From assembly GCF_000149955.1 (NCBI RefSeq), contig NC_030990.1, forward strand, positions 4,267,482 through 4,331,481: 64,000 bases of DNA, written 5' to 3'. Shown in pieces: positions 20,725 through 32,052 of this stretch. Made by a program: the position numbers and the translations under genes. Every line of letters begins with the position of its first letter. The first letter of the stretch is position 1. This stretch comes from Fusarium oxysporum f. sp. lycopersici 4287. Taxonomy: Eukaryota; Ascomycota; Sordariomycetes; Hypocreales; Nectriaceae. Under the pieces are notes generated by a model. It had not been told where the DNA came from. It made no database searches and was given only the letters and a program-made list of their open reading frames with translations.

Positions 20725-21550
20725 TCATTTCAAGTCTTCATTTGGACTGTTGAAACAGTCTCCAGAGCTGCATGCAGTATCTGAGTCAAGATCATCAGGC
20801 TTGATGGATGACAGAAACTCCGTCACTGAGCTCATGATTAAGACTTGGAGGTTATCTTCATTTGTAGGAACCATGTCTGAGAAGACGGGGCTCAGCTTGC
20901 GATACATGTCTGAGGCGGTATCTGGGTTGATGGTGACGATGTTGCTGAGGACATCTGCGAGCATGTGAGTTGCTCGAGACATGGAGCGAGCTCCTGTTCC
21001 TCCTAGTGTGGTGACGGAGTCTTTGACTGTGTTGTGCAGCTTCTCTGTCATGATGTAGACATGATTGAGGAGAGTTTTACTATCGTCTCGGGAGAGATCA
21101 AGGGTTGGAGTCCTGTCCATAGTAGAGACTGTTCGGGAGAGTGTTGCTCTGATGCTGTTCATCTTGCGAACGACTTTATGCACAGCCTCGTCTTTCGACA
21201 ATCTGTCATCCTCCGTTGCCTCTATAACATCTCCTGTGGTCATCTGTTAGCAAAGGGAAAGTAACAGTGGGTATGTTGTTCGTACCGATATCATCACACT
21301 TGGTCTTGATCTTCCCAGCAACGCGATCTACCAAGCTGACCAAGCTCAAACCCTTGCGGCTGATTGAGCGCTCGATGTGTGACTTGGGCGCTTTGCTAGA
21401 AGAAATTACAGTGACGCCTATGCGAGGTGTAGCATAGTCCGGTAGACGGCGAGGCACAAGTGTCTCATCTCTAACGATGACGGTCTTAGACAGGGGAGCA
21501 GCCAAGACACCAGTGAAGAGTGTCACTATGAGGAAGATTGTCAACTTCAT
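20725..21550 (-). CDS. Small secreted protein of unknown function
   Basis: Two exons, 21550-21286 and 21233-20725, give 257 residues. The N-terminus MKLTIFLIVTLFTGVLA is a clear signal peptide with cleavage expected after VLAA or VLA. I chose the splice acceptor at CCACAG because it joins the two long open frames (reading KCDDIGDVIEATEDDR). The acceptor 9 bases earlier would truncate the protein after about 16 more residues. The mature protein is charged, mostly helical-looking, and has only three Cys (KCDD and TACSSGDC). I do not recognise a family. A secreted effector-like or wall-associated role is possible but unsupported beyond secretion. Confidence 0.65.
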
Positions 21551-22944
21551 GATGAACAGAATAAACTAATATTCTCGAAGAAGAAGAAACATAGAGCTAA
21601 AGAGAGGAGGGATAAGAGGCAGAGCTGCCAGAGCTGAGGAGATCTTGGCACGGAGAGGACATCACATCCTTATACTCCCGGGGACAAGCTTCAAGGCCTG
21701 ACTTGCACCCATCAACGGTACATCATCGAACGCCGATCTTATCCCCTTTCTACACGAGATCACAAAGCTTAACACGGGAGGATCTGTAAGTTCCTGAGGT
21801 AAAACCTTAGATTGAGCTGCAACATTCCCCCTGCGTTGGCGGGGGAAGAAAAACATCACACCACAAGTCGCCGATGTTTTTTCTATCCCCATCGAGCCTA
21901 CCCCTCGTTCAGAAAAGCTTGTTGGTAGATCAGAGATTTTGGTTTAACGCATCCTGGTCATATTAGTATTGAATGAGAAGATGGCGATCGCTGCGGGTGA
22001 TCAACATGGCTAGAGATCTGGTTTGATGTTGACCCTTGCTGAGGAGGAGTCTGGGCTGAAGAGCATGAACGCAGCATTTCAAATCGGTTACTACTGAGAC
22101 TCTGAAAATATCTGTTATAACATCATATTATTTCAGCTTGGTGAGTCTGCTGAAGATTGTGATCGCAGTGTCACCAAGTCCATCTCCCTCCGCTCCGAAA
22201 GCATCTGAACTGAACCCGATCTCCTTTCCACTCTATCATTTGCCAAGTCCCATCAATCCCTCACTACCAGTGACAGATAACCGTCTTTTTACATTCCCAT
22301 CCCCATCCCAAATCGCAGATCTGAAAAAGCCAACTACCGGATTAGTTCCCACCCAGCCCGATAAGCTTCTCCCTGAGACAGCCAACATTCCTCCCCCGTC
22401 ATATTCCCCCTAGCTCCCCTGCACTTATGATCGTTTCAGGCATTTCGTGTTCGGCCGCCATAGTTTATATTTGAATCATAGATCTCGGTTGTCTCGGCAG
22501 GAAGTGACCTGTCAATCAGTTGATCGAGATGAGGCTTGATATAAAGGGCTGCTTTTGGTATGGTGGGCGGGAAGTGAGAAGCCACCCATCTGTCGTTTAC
22601 AAAAGAAGTTTAGATTTCTTGATAGACGGGAATTGGGTACAGCTTAACTTTGAAGGCAATATGGATTTCGGGGTTTGGTCGTATCGGCATGTTCATGTGC
22701 CTGTGGGGCAAGGATGAGGCTGAAGATGGGTGTTGGACTGATATCCAGCATCGCGAGCCAATCTCCTGCGTCAAGCAGCCTCCAGTTGCGCTTCAGAGAG
22801 CGTAGTCTACTGTTGGCCTCCTCTTCTGATGGGATTTCGAAAAGACAGCCGTCCGTGCCCGTATCACCTTGATGCCGGCCAAGATGTCTCAACGGAGTTG
22901 TGCATCAGAGGAGCAGATCTCTTCAATCCTACCCTCGAAGTCGC
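21551..22944. other. Intergenic region
   Basis: No gene recognised on either strand; the ORFs present are under 95 codons with random-looking composition. A Pro/Ser-coding C-rich tract lies near 22170-22410. Confidence 0.3.
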
Positions 22945-24032
22945 CTAGTTCGTCGTTGTCTCATTACCAAAGGGTTTCCGTCCATATACAACCGTCCTAT
23001 AAATCGTCAGCAAACCCACATCCGCTCCTCTGATCAGGGCCCAACTCACGTCTCAACCCATGCACATGTACTCTTATCCCTCATCTCCTTACGAAACAGC
23101 CCCAGCAGCACTTCAACCTCCTCTCTATACCACCCCAGCAGGTCCATGAGCAGCAAATTCGCATAACCTTCAACACTCTGCTCCAGAGCCTCTAGGAACA
23201 GCTCTCCTGCTCGTTTCAGTTTCTGATCGCTGGGCCACAGGTGCATGGGCGCCTTGATCTTCTTTTCCACGATGTCGACGAAGCCTGCTGCTTTGAGATT
23301 ATCGCGCATCGTGTGCCCTTTGCAGATGTCGAATGAACGGCCCATTTTCTGGCCCGCGCGGTAGAATGCGTCTGCCCAGACGTTGAAGACGTGGTCGGGG
23401 GGCAGTTTGACGTGATCGGACTGAAGCTTGACGTCCATTTCTAGATCTTGGATCCAGCCTCCCGGTGCAAGGTGTGTATATGCCTTGCTGTATAGATCGA
23501 CCCAGTCGGGAACACTGCCATACATGGCGCGGATGTGGATAAAGTCGAAATGGTCCTCAGGCCACGTCCAGTCGAGCAGACAATCGTCAATGACGAACTT
23601 GACGTTTGGAGGAACCACGGCTGGCTGGATAGGACTTAGATCTGTGCCTGTGACTTCAGCCTCTGGGTGCTCATCTCCAAAGTCAATTGCCCAAATCCCC
23701 GTGCCCGTGCCGATATCCAGCACACGTTTCGGTTCTTCAACAGGCGCAAGGAACAATTTCTCGCCGAGAGTAAAGAACAGTCCGACATGCGTGAGATCCA
23801 GACCATAATTCTGCTGCGCATCATTAGGCGCCCAATACTCCGTCGACTGAATATTCTCATATGTCCTCCCATAGCGCCTTCGGTACGCAAGAATGCTGCT
23901 CGTTATCGACACCGTCGACATATCGCCAGAAATCGACTCGCCATCCTCATCATCAATCAAGTCAGCCAGAATCGGCTCGTTTGGTTCGGTTTCCGGCAAC
24001 GCGGACTCGGAATGCACGACAGGTGGCCTCAT
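22945..24032 (-). CDS. LaeA-like SAM-dependent methyltransferase
   Basis: Two exons, 24032-23050 and 22996-22945, give 344 residues. The small second exon supplies the conserved ending TVVYGRKP that family members have; without it the protein stops at ...WVET. Class I methyltransferase motif I is VLDIGTGTGIWAIDFG, followed by EVTGTDLSPIQP (motif post-I) and FDFIHIRAMYGSV. The N-terminal YGRTYENIQSTEYWAPND is typical of the large fungal LaeA-like/TAM domain family. Members include the secondary-metabolism regulator LaeA and many cluster methyltransferases. No biosynthetic cluster surrounds it, so the substrate is unknown. Confidence 0.88.
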
Positions 24033-25222
24033 TGTGTTGGTGGCTTGCTCAACGCACGTTTTTTCCGCTGCCGGTAGATTTAACTTGAGTTAGATTAGAA
24101 GAAGAAGGAGAAAAAATAACTCAATCTTCAGCGGTTGGGCGCTGTTTGGTCTTTTACGTATCATGCAGCGATTACCGAACTATGCAGTAATGATCCTCTA
24201 TGCCCCGCAGGGATCTGTGTCTGAGACAAGATGATGTGTCTCATTTTCAGAAGCACGATGAAGTGTTCGTCACAGGGATTATCAGAGACACACATATAGC
24301 TGAGATAAGTAATCACTAGCTGTAAGGTACAGTATTGATGTCATGAAATGATGTAAGTTGGGTTGAAGGTATCCGCATCATGGATCGAAGACTACTTCGT
24401 CATTACTCTAAACGCGATCTTCTAGGTAATCATTTAGTCCTCTGAGGGCTAAAAACGGGCACTCGGAATAGAAGCTTAGCTGAAAAATCCCCAGAGCAAT
24501 GTTACCAGGCAGTAGTCTCGGTTTTCTTCCAATCTTTGTTGAATGCTTGAGCCACTCCAATCAGATGGAGGAAATGCCTAGGCGGTGCATACGCCACACA
24601 ACACCAAGAAAGCTCACGATTACACTACAGCAATGCCAAGACCGGAGTCAAGTTTCCCTGCGACCAATTGGCTGGATGCAAAATAGCAGCAGGCTGGCAA
24701 GAGTAAGCAGTTATGAGAGGGATACTCGTGCTTAGCACAAGCATTCCTTTCCACCTTGGAAGGATTGGAAGTAAAAGTAAATATCGCGTGCATTAATAGC
24801 CTCGATTAGTTATTATAGTCTAAAGTAAGCGGCATTATAACAATTGTAACAATGGCAAAAGACCGCGGGTTTATATCTAACCTTTAGCCAAAATCACGAC
24901 AGCTGTATCAGCTAAAGAGCTTCTGGGTAGCACTCAGCCTAAGACATTCGGAGTCGATCTCAGGTGCCTCAGCCCCATACCGGGCCGCGAGAATTGCCTA
25001 TTCAGGCAATGCACTCAAGACCTCCACTACTTCATCACCAGCTTAATTGTTGAACATAAAACTTCACTGAAAAGAACGAAATAGTTCCTCAAATATCTCA
25101 CATTGAATACCTCCACAGGAGGCTACCCATAAGTAAATATCTACGTCAAAATGAATAATATATACCCCTTCCAAGAAAACAAACAACATCCCCAAGAAGC
25201 TGTACACACACATCACTTACAC
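24033..25222. other. Intergenic region
   Basis: No gene recognised. An AT-rich patch lies around 24780-24860. Otherwise featureless. Confidence 0.3.
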
Positions 25223-26479
25223 TCAAGCAGTGCAAGCAGGAGCGTCAGCAGTGACGGTGACGTAGTGGGTCTCAGCAGCAACAGTAACATATGAAGTCAC
25301 GACAGTGTTGCTGCCAGCATTGTTGTTGTTGCTGCCGGCATTGCCATAGTTGTTGTTGCTACCAGCGTTGTTGTTGGAGCCCTTGGAGCCGGATCCAGTC
25401 TTGTCAGATGAGCTCTTTCCAGTGGGCTTAGGCACGGGGTAAGCGTTGTTCTGAGTCTTAGTAACTGCGGCGGTGTTAGCGGCTGCGGAGATTCCTTGGG
25501 CCGAGTTGCTGGGTGTCGCGGGTTGGGTGTCGTACTCATCACCATCGTCGGCAGGGCACTCCTCATCATCACCGGTCTCGGGCTCCTCATCCTCGTCACA
25601 GTCCTCGTCATCACCAGTCGCAGCGGCAGCAGAGGGGGTAGGCTCGTCCTCGTCATCACAGTCCTCATCGTCACCCTCATCAACGGGCTCCTCGTCATCG
25701 CAGTCCTCGTCGTCGCCGGCGTCGGGGGCAGCGGCGGTGGGCTCGGGAACGGCGGTGGTCACGCTCTCGAAGACGGGGCCGAGGGCGGAAGAAGTAACAG
25801 CGACGGCCTCGAGGGTGGTGGCGGGCTTCTCAGCGGCAGGGGCGGAGGTAGCGACGGGGGCAGCAGAGGCAGCGGAAGAAGGCTTGGTGGAACCAGATCC
25901 GGAGCCGGAGCCGGAGCCAGCGCCGACGACAAAGTCAACGCAAGACTCGTAGGTCTGGTCGATATCAGGAGCATCCCAGAACCACTGGAGAACACAGTCT
26001 CCAGCCTTGGTGCACTCACCACCCAGGCTCTCAGGAAGAGTGACGCTGAAGGCAGTGTTGTTGGGGTTGAGACCAGCGTTGGCAGCATAGTTCTCAAACT
26101 CGATAAGAGGCTCTCCGATCATCTTATCAGTGGAGGTCTTGACAACGGAGACGTTGGCGTAACCGGTGTGAGGAGCAGCAATGTTGACGTCAAAGTCAAT
26201 CTTCTCACCGAGCTTGTAGCTCTGGACATTGTCCTTGTTGTCGTCGAACTGGAAGCCCTTGCACAGCCAGAGGTTGCAGTCCTTGGCGTCAAAGTTGGAT
26301 CCGACGACCTGCTTGATGCCCTGGACGTTGCCGTTGATGTCGGCGCTCTGCTGGTAGAAGGGCTGCTCGCCGCAAGCAGCCTTGAAGGCGTTGCCGGGCT
26401 TGCGGGGAGGAGGAGACTTGACGAAGCCGTGGGCGGCGACGAGGGGAAGAAGAGTAAGAAGGGCGGCGGCGTTCTTCAT
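25223..26479 (-). CDS. Secreted LPMO-like copper protein (AA16-like) with acidic Cys-repeat tail
   Basis: A single-exon ORF of 418 residues. A signal peptide ends at Ala16, leaving His17 as the new N-terminus (HGFVKSPPPRKPG), as needed for the copper histidine brace of lytic polysaccharide monooxygenases. The likely second brace His is His104 in IAAPHTGYANV, and the domain closes with FWDAPDIDQTYESCVDFVV. This resembles PF03067/AA16-type proteins; the non-oxidative X325 copper proteins are the alternative. A Gly-Ser linker (about 186-200) leads to a Ser/Ala/Pro region, an acidic block (255-317) with four GDDE(D/E)C units, a Ser/Asn-rich stretch and a TSYVTVAAETHYVTV-type end. No hydrophobic GPI tail is obvious. 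Expected to be extracellular, acting on or near cell-wall polysaccharide. Confidence 0.82.
   Translation of the reverse strand: MKNAAALLTLLPLVAAHGFVKSPPPRKPGNAFKAACGEQPFYQQSADINGNVQGIKQVVGSNFDAKDCNLWLCKGFQFDDNKDNVQSYKLGEKIDFDVNIAAPHTGYANVSVVKTSTDKMIGEPLIEFENYAANAGLNPNNTAFSVTLPESLGGECTKAGDCVLQWFWDAPDIDQTYESCVDFVVGAGSGSGSGSGSTKPSSAASAAPVATSAPAAEKPATTLEAVAVTSSALGPVFESVTTAVPEPTAAAPDAGDDEDCDDEEPVDEGDDEDCDDEDEPTPSAAAATGDDEDCDEDEEPETGDDEECPADDGDEYDTQPATPSNSAQGISAAANTAAVTKTQNNAYPVPKPTGKSSSDKTGSGSKGSNNNAGSNNNYGNAGSNNNNAGSNTVVTSYVTVAAETHYVTVTADAPACTA
25529..25717 (-). repeat. Acidic GDDE(D/E)C repeats within the LPMO-like protein
   Basis: This coding stretch gives residues 255-317. Four units of GDDEDC or GDDEEC place single Cys at 260, 274, 294 and 308 in a run of Asp/Glu. 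The regular Cys spacing in an acidic background suggests metal binding or cross-linking, but no known family was recognised. Confidence 0.7.
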
Positions 26480-28197
26480 TTTGGCGGTAGATAAGTCTTA
26501 AATTTGGGTAGAATTTGAAGAAGTTGCTTCGTGAGAGTCTCTAGGACCAGATGTAAAGTTGTAAAGAGTGGTTGTTTGAATTGAACGGCCGTCAAGGCTC
26601 TGAACGAAAGTGAATGTTGGAATGAAAGTGAAGTACAAAAAAGTACAAGAAAAAAGAATGGCGAATCTGGTCCTTCGAGGTCCGTGAAAGAATAGAGGTT
26701 GAGAAGAGAGGGAGAAGTGATCGAAGTGAGGGTTGATCAAGTTGGATATATACTCGAAACTACCCTCGGCGGATGACTTCTACACAGGGTTTAGCGATGG
26801 GAATCTGATACTCGGCGTCTGAGGCGAGGCGGTGGACCGTGGGCCTCGCTCCGTAGTCAATCTCGTTGATGTTGGTGATCCTTGTCGTTGATTGTAAGTC
26901 AGACGGGGGTTAGTTGACGGCGGCTGTGAGTTGATGCTGGGGTTTAGACTACAAGCGCCGGTCTAGAATAAAGCAGATCATGTTACTCTATGACCTTATT
27001 CTTTATTCTCCAGTCTATTTCTATCATTCAAACCAAAATCACATCTGCTATGATTCTCGGTTCATACAAACATGTTTAGTTTCCCATCAAACATGTCACT
27101 CATCCCGTTTCGTCGCTCTCCAAACCAAACACTTTGCAGCTCGTCCGTCTCCCTTTCTAAGCGATCAGTCCCCCATGTCTTACACCGTCGCCAAGGCCCG
27201 ACTTCACCGGAATTCGAATCTGCCAAAAGACAATTCGTCCGGCCTGTTCAACCGCTCTCAGGTCTTCCCCACTGTATCTATCAACCCCTTGTCAGGGCCT
27301 GTTTGGAGCCAGCGCAAGGGGCGCTAAGATCATTGGTGGAACATCCAACGGCTGTGTTTGAGCCTCAAGATGGAATGATAGAAAATGTCTTGAACCGCCG
27401 AGATTAATTAATAGCATTCTTCGGGGCTTGTCGCTTGTTCGCAATCACCACTTACTCGTATTCTTCACACAGCGCGAACACAGTATTCTCAAGATGTAGA
27501 TGATCAATTACTTATCTTGTATACAGATATTTCGCGTTCAATACGACGATTTAGTGGCTTCAGCACTAACATCAAGCATAACATCATCGCCAAAGCATAA
27601 CGAACCCCTGTAAAGTGGATCAGCCCAGCCCTGTATCCCCCTCCAAACAAACGCTTCTCATCCACGGAAAAACTCTCCCCAAAAACTTCGAAACCCGTCT
27701 CCGACAAACACCAAGTCCCTTGTTTCAGGATGGCATGCGGCCAAGGAACGCCCGCCTGCCTATGCATAATTATAAACATCGTCTATTCTTCCGCCTACGA
27801 TTAATTAGTCCTTGACAAGCCGGAATTCGGCAGACAGGCCTGAATAGACGAAGTGCCCCTCGACAGGCTGGCAAGGTAAATGATTCTTGTATTTTCGGAT
27901 TCAGGGGCATGTCACTGCGGAAGAGTGTAGATGAACTTTTAATCAACTCGAGACGATTTAAGAGATCTTTCGTCAATTCATCAGTTTAACAAACTCATTA
28001 ATGCTTCTTCATCACGGCATTGCAGTTCATCCCTTCCCCCACGTGGTGAAACATGCAACCAAACACTATTCATTTTCCATCCCAACATCTCGTGATCCGA
28101 CCCATGATCATGATCCGATCAAGCAAACAAACACGATAAGAAATTCCTGAGATCATAAATCTAGATACGAATTTTGTTTCACGCCATGCATAAACAT
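26480..28197. other. Intergenic region (1.7 kb)
   Basis: No gene recognised. A TATATA-like element near 26745 could serve the LPMO-like gene. CCACGTGG occurs near 28040. The remaining ORFs are short and unconvincing. Confidence 0.3.
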
Positions 28198-31100
28198 TTA
28201 AATTGGCTCATCACGAGGCTCAATAAGAACCTCATTAACAGCAACATGCGGCGGCTGACACACAGCATACACAATAGCGCTAGCAACCTCTTCAGGCTTG
28301 AGAACCTCGGCACCCGTAGGCTCACCGTACTTCTTCAGCGCCTCCTGGTCGGTCGACATGCCCAGCAGGTCCGTCGCCACATTTCCAGGCTGCACGGCCG
28401 TGACCCGTAGACCAGAGCCTGCGGTCTCCAAGCGCAGGGCCTGGAGCGTCGCTTCGACGAAGAATTTACTCGCGGAGTAGACGCCCAGACCCGGGAAGAC
28501 CTTGCGGCCTGCGTCGGAGGAGATAGCCACAATGTGGCCTGCTCCACGGGATAACATGCCTGGGACTGTGGATGACAGGCAGTGCAGAAGACCCTTGCAG
28601 TTGACGTCGACGGTGCGCTCCCACTCGTCGGTCTGGTTATTCGCCATCATGGTGAAGTACATCACACCCGCGCAACTAACAAGGATATCGACTGGTCCAA
28701 GCTGTTCAGTAGCCTCTTTCATGAGCGACTCCACCTGAGCCTTATTCGTGACATCCGTCTTGTGAATAAGAACTTTACCACCGTAGACGCTGATCTTCTT
28801 CTTGACGCCTTCAAGGGCTTCAGTTCGACGAGCAGCGACTGCAACATGTGCGCCTTCTTTGGCGAGACCAGCTGCTACTGCGGCGCCGATTCCGGAAGAT
28901 GCACCTGTTACGACGGCGACTTTTCCTGCAAGACGGCCCTTGCGGCACTTTTTGGCGACGCCGTTGACTTGTTCGCGGCGGGGAGGGCGGGAGAGCCAAC
29001 CGCGAGCGTAGAAGTGTCGCATGTAGATCTCGAGAAGACCGTCGTTCATCTTGGGACGGGGGACGTCGTACTTATCGAGTGTAGGCTGTGTCTTGCCGTC
29101 TTTGAGAACGATGACTGACTTGAGGACTTCTACGCTGGGCATACCACCGCGGAGAATGTCCACTGTGAAAGGGTCGTCGCCGGTCTTTCTGTTGCCTCGC
29201 TTCTCCCACCACAGGGCAACCCAATCATCCCATGGTAGAGTCTCAGTAGGGTAGCCCAGCTTGGCTAGGGATGCAAACAATTCTCCGGAGGGAACGGGAG
29301 CAGGGTCGCCGAGATGATACATGGTCTGCTCGGTGTCGTTGGTGTGGTTTGCGAGAGTGACGATGGCGTCGCTGACAAAGTCCACAGGGGTCATCTCGAT
29401 ATACCAGCCCTCAACATCAGGAGCACGGCCAAGTTGAAGAGACTCAACGAGAATAGCATTGATCAAATCCCAGGCGTTGGTTGAGCCAGAGACACTGTGA
29501 CCAGAGATAGTTCCAGGGCGGTATACACGCACAGGAATACCACGACGGCTAGCTTCGTTGACGAGCTTCTCAGCAACCCACTTGGTCTGACCATAGCCAT
29601 CCAACAACTTAGTAGGAACATCATCCACATCGATGACAGTGTCCTCACACCACCCGGTATGTGAAGGTGGAAGCACGCCGTTAGTAGAAACGTGGTGAAC
29701 AGTAGCACCACTGCGGCCAGCAAGACGAAGAATCTCACGTGTACCCATAACATTGGCGTTTCGCAGCGCAGCATAAGGATAAACCAGGTTAACGGTAGCA
29801 GCAGCGTGAACAATGACCTGCACACGAGTAGCCAGCTCATCAAAGACATCAGGAGCAAGACCCAGACGCTTTCGGGTAAGTGTACCAGGCAGGATCTCAA
29901 TACGCTCCAGGAGATAATCCTCCCAAAGTCCAAGATCGATCAAGTTCTTTCGGATACGAGCCATACCAGCGGGTGCACAGTCTTCGACAGGTTCAGGGAA
30001 TCGCACGAGACAAATAATCTGTGCGTCTGTAGAATCGACCAAGTTCTTGAGGAGGAAAGCACCAAGGTAGCCAGTAACACCAGTGAGGAGAATAGTCTCA
30101 GCATCTCTGAGCGCACGCATGGGGGTACCGTTACCCTGGATATCTTCAGGAAGCACAGAGTCTGCGCGAAGAACAGCGGGGAGGTCAGCCTGCACCGCAG
30201 CAGTGTGACCGTCGCGAGCAGCCTTGATAGCTGAAACATGTCCCTCAAGAGTCGGTGTTCCAGCAAGAGGAGCCAGAGGGACAGGAAAGCCAAAGGTCTT
30301 GGTAAGTCGGCCAGCAAGGTCAGCGAGAGCCAGCGAATGACCGCCCAGGTCGAAAAAGTCGTGCTTTGGTGTGATGACGCTAGCGGGCATGTTAAGCGAC
30401 GCAGCCCATAACTGAATAACGGTCTCAGTCTTGACCTTGATGTTATGCTCCTTCTTCTTCTTCTGCGCAGGCCTAGGTGATCTCGGAGATGGTGGCGCGG
30501 GCAGAGCCTTGAGATCGACCTTTCCAGAAACGCCATGTGTAGGGAGCTCTTCTAGCTCAACCCAAACTGAGGGAATCATGTAGTGGGCGAGATGGTCGGT
30601 AAGAGCACGTCGAGCGACGGGACTGTAGCCATATTCATCGACGAGAGGAATGGTTCGATCTCTAGTCTCGCCCTTCTCACGAACGATGTAAGCAACAATT
30701 TGTCTCTCCAGGCCTTCACCGTGAGCTACAACCGCACAGTCACGAACGGCGAGATGCTTTCTGATGGCGCTCTCAACGGCTCCGGGCTGGACAGTGTAGC
30801 CACGAGTCTTAATCATGCCGCCAACTCGGCCAGTGATCTCCAAGAGCCCATTAGGAAGGATGCGAGCCAAATCACCAGTTCGGTACATTCGCGCGTCCTT
30901 GTCTCCAGCGAAAGGATCCGGCTGGAATGCCTTGGCTGTTGTTTCTGGCAGGTTGAGATATCCTCGTGCTAGAAGCTTACCACCAACGTAAAGCTCGCCG
31001 CTATCACCTTGGTTGACTCTGTTACCTGCCTCGTCCAGAACATAGGTGTGCTCAGGGTCTGTTGGAGGACCAACAGGGCACACTCGTGTGTCAAAGTCAA

Positions 31101-32052
31101 CAAAGGTTCTGATATCTCCAACAGCAGTCTCGTGAGTCTCGCAAGCACTATAGACGTTGAGAAGCCGTGTCTCGGGAAGAGCATCCATCGCACGGCGCAC
31201 AAGATCTGTAGTGACCACCTCACCGTTCAGCCACAGCGACCGAAGGTGAGGAAGCTACTCGCCCAGCTTGGGATGCCGAGACAGAACTGTCGCCAAAAGT
31301 GTAGGAGTCATGAGGGTATCGGTAATTCGCCATTGTGAGAGAAGCTCGACAAGAGCAACAGGATCGTAGCTGGCGTGGTCAGGAATAGCGACAGTTGTGG
31401 CACCCCGAATCAGAGGTCGAAGCATCTCCCAAATGAAGAATACATTACATGCCACCCTATCACCAGGCTTGAGATCGCTGACAGCAAATCTCAGATCGTA
31501 GGAGCGAACTGCCGCCCTGTGGGGATTCATAATACCCTTGGGCTTTCCCGTCGTACCAGAAGAGTACGACACAAACAGTAAACGCTCCACATCATCATCC
31601 TCTGGCAGCGATCTCCTCTCATCCAGATGAGGCGAAATCTCTCCCCTAGCCAACTTGTCGGGACTATCGACAACAATAACCGGAGTTTCAGAGGTGAGAT
31701 TGCCCGAGTACTCAGACTGAGTGAGAATGACAGTTGGTTTCGCATCTTCAATGACATCTCGCAAGAGGCCAGCAGGGTACGCAACCTCAAGCACCAAGAA
31801 CGCACCACCAGCTCTGAGGGTAGCGAGAGCGGCGATAACGTAGTCTGCGCTTCTGCCCATGAGGACACCGACTAGATCATCGCGGCCAACACCGTAGTCA
31901 CGCAATCGCTCGGCTAGCGCCCATGTTTCTCTGTCGAGCTCTGCGTATGTGAGGGATCTCTTCTCATCCTCAAGGGCCACTGCGTCTGGAGTTGCTTGGG
32001 CCTGCTGCTCGAAGAGAGCAGCGAGATCCTTGTTGACATCGATAATTGACAT
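28198..32052 (-). pseudogene. A-T-R1-R2 NRPS-like reductase, probable glycine betaine reductase, with one in-frame stop
   Basis: One continuous frame of 1,285 codons from ATG at 32052, broken only by TAG at 31257-31255 (codon 266). Domains in order: adenylation (SYSSGTTGKPKG near 170; YRTGDLARILPNG near 395), carrier domain with phosphopantetheine Ser573 in DLGGHSLA, thioester reductase R1 (LLTGVTGYLGAFLL near 650, YGQTKWVAEKL), and a C-terminal SDR R2 (VTGASSGIGAAV near 1040, YSASK). This exact layout is known from the fungal enzyme (ATRR) that reduces glycine betaine to choline via betaine aldehyde. Sequence on both sides of the stop (HPKLGE, LPHLRSLWLNGEVV) reads as intact adenylation domain, so the stop looks recent, a sequencing error, or recoded. 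If real and not read through, the gene is inactive. Cytosolic. Confidence 0.8.

Noticed and set aside
25496..26494. 332-codon plus-strand ORF opposite the LPMO-like gene
   Set aside because: It is a Gly/Val/Ser-rich shadow of the acidic and Ala/Ser-rich coding repeats on the minus strand, which has a signal peptide, His brace and conserved Cys.
31218..31260. An intron removing the TAG in the betaine reductase gene
   Set aside because: The only nearby GT..AG combinations are weak (GTAGCT donor, about 40 bases) and would delete the conserved LPHLRSLWLNGEVV block, whereas both sides of the stop read as continuous adenylation domain.
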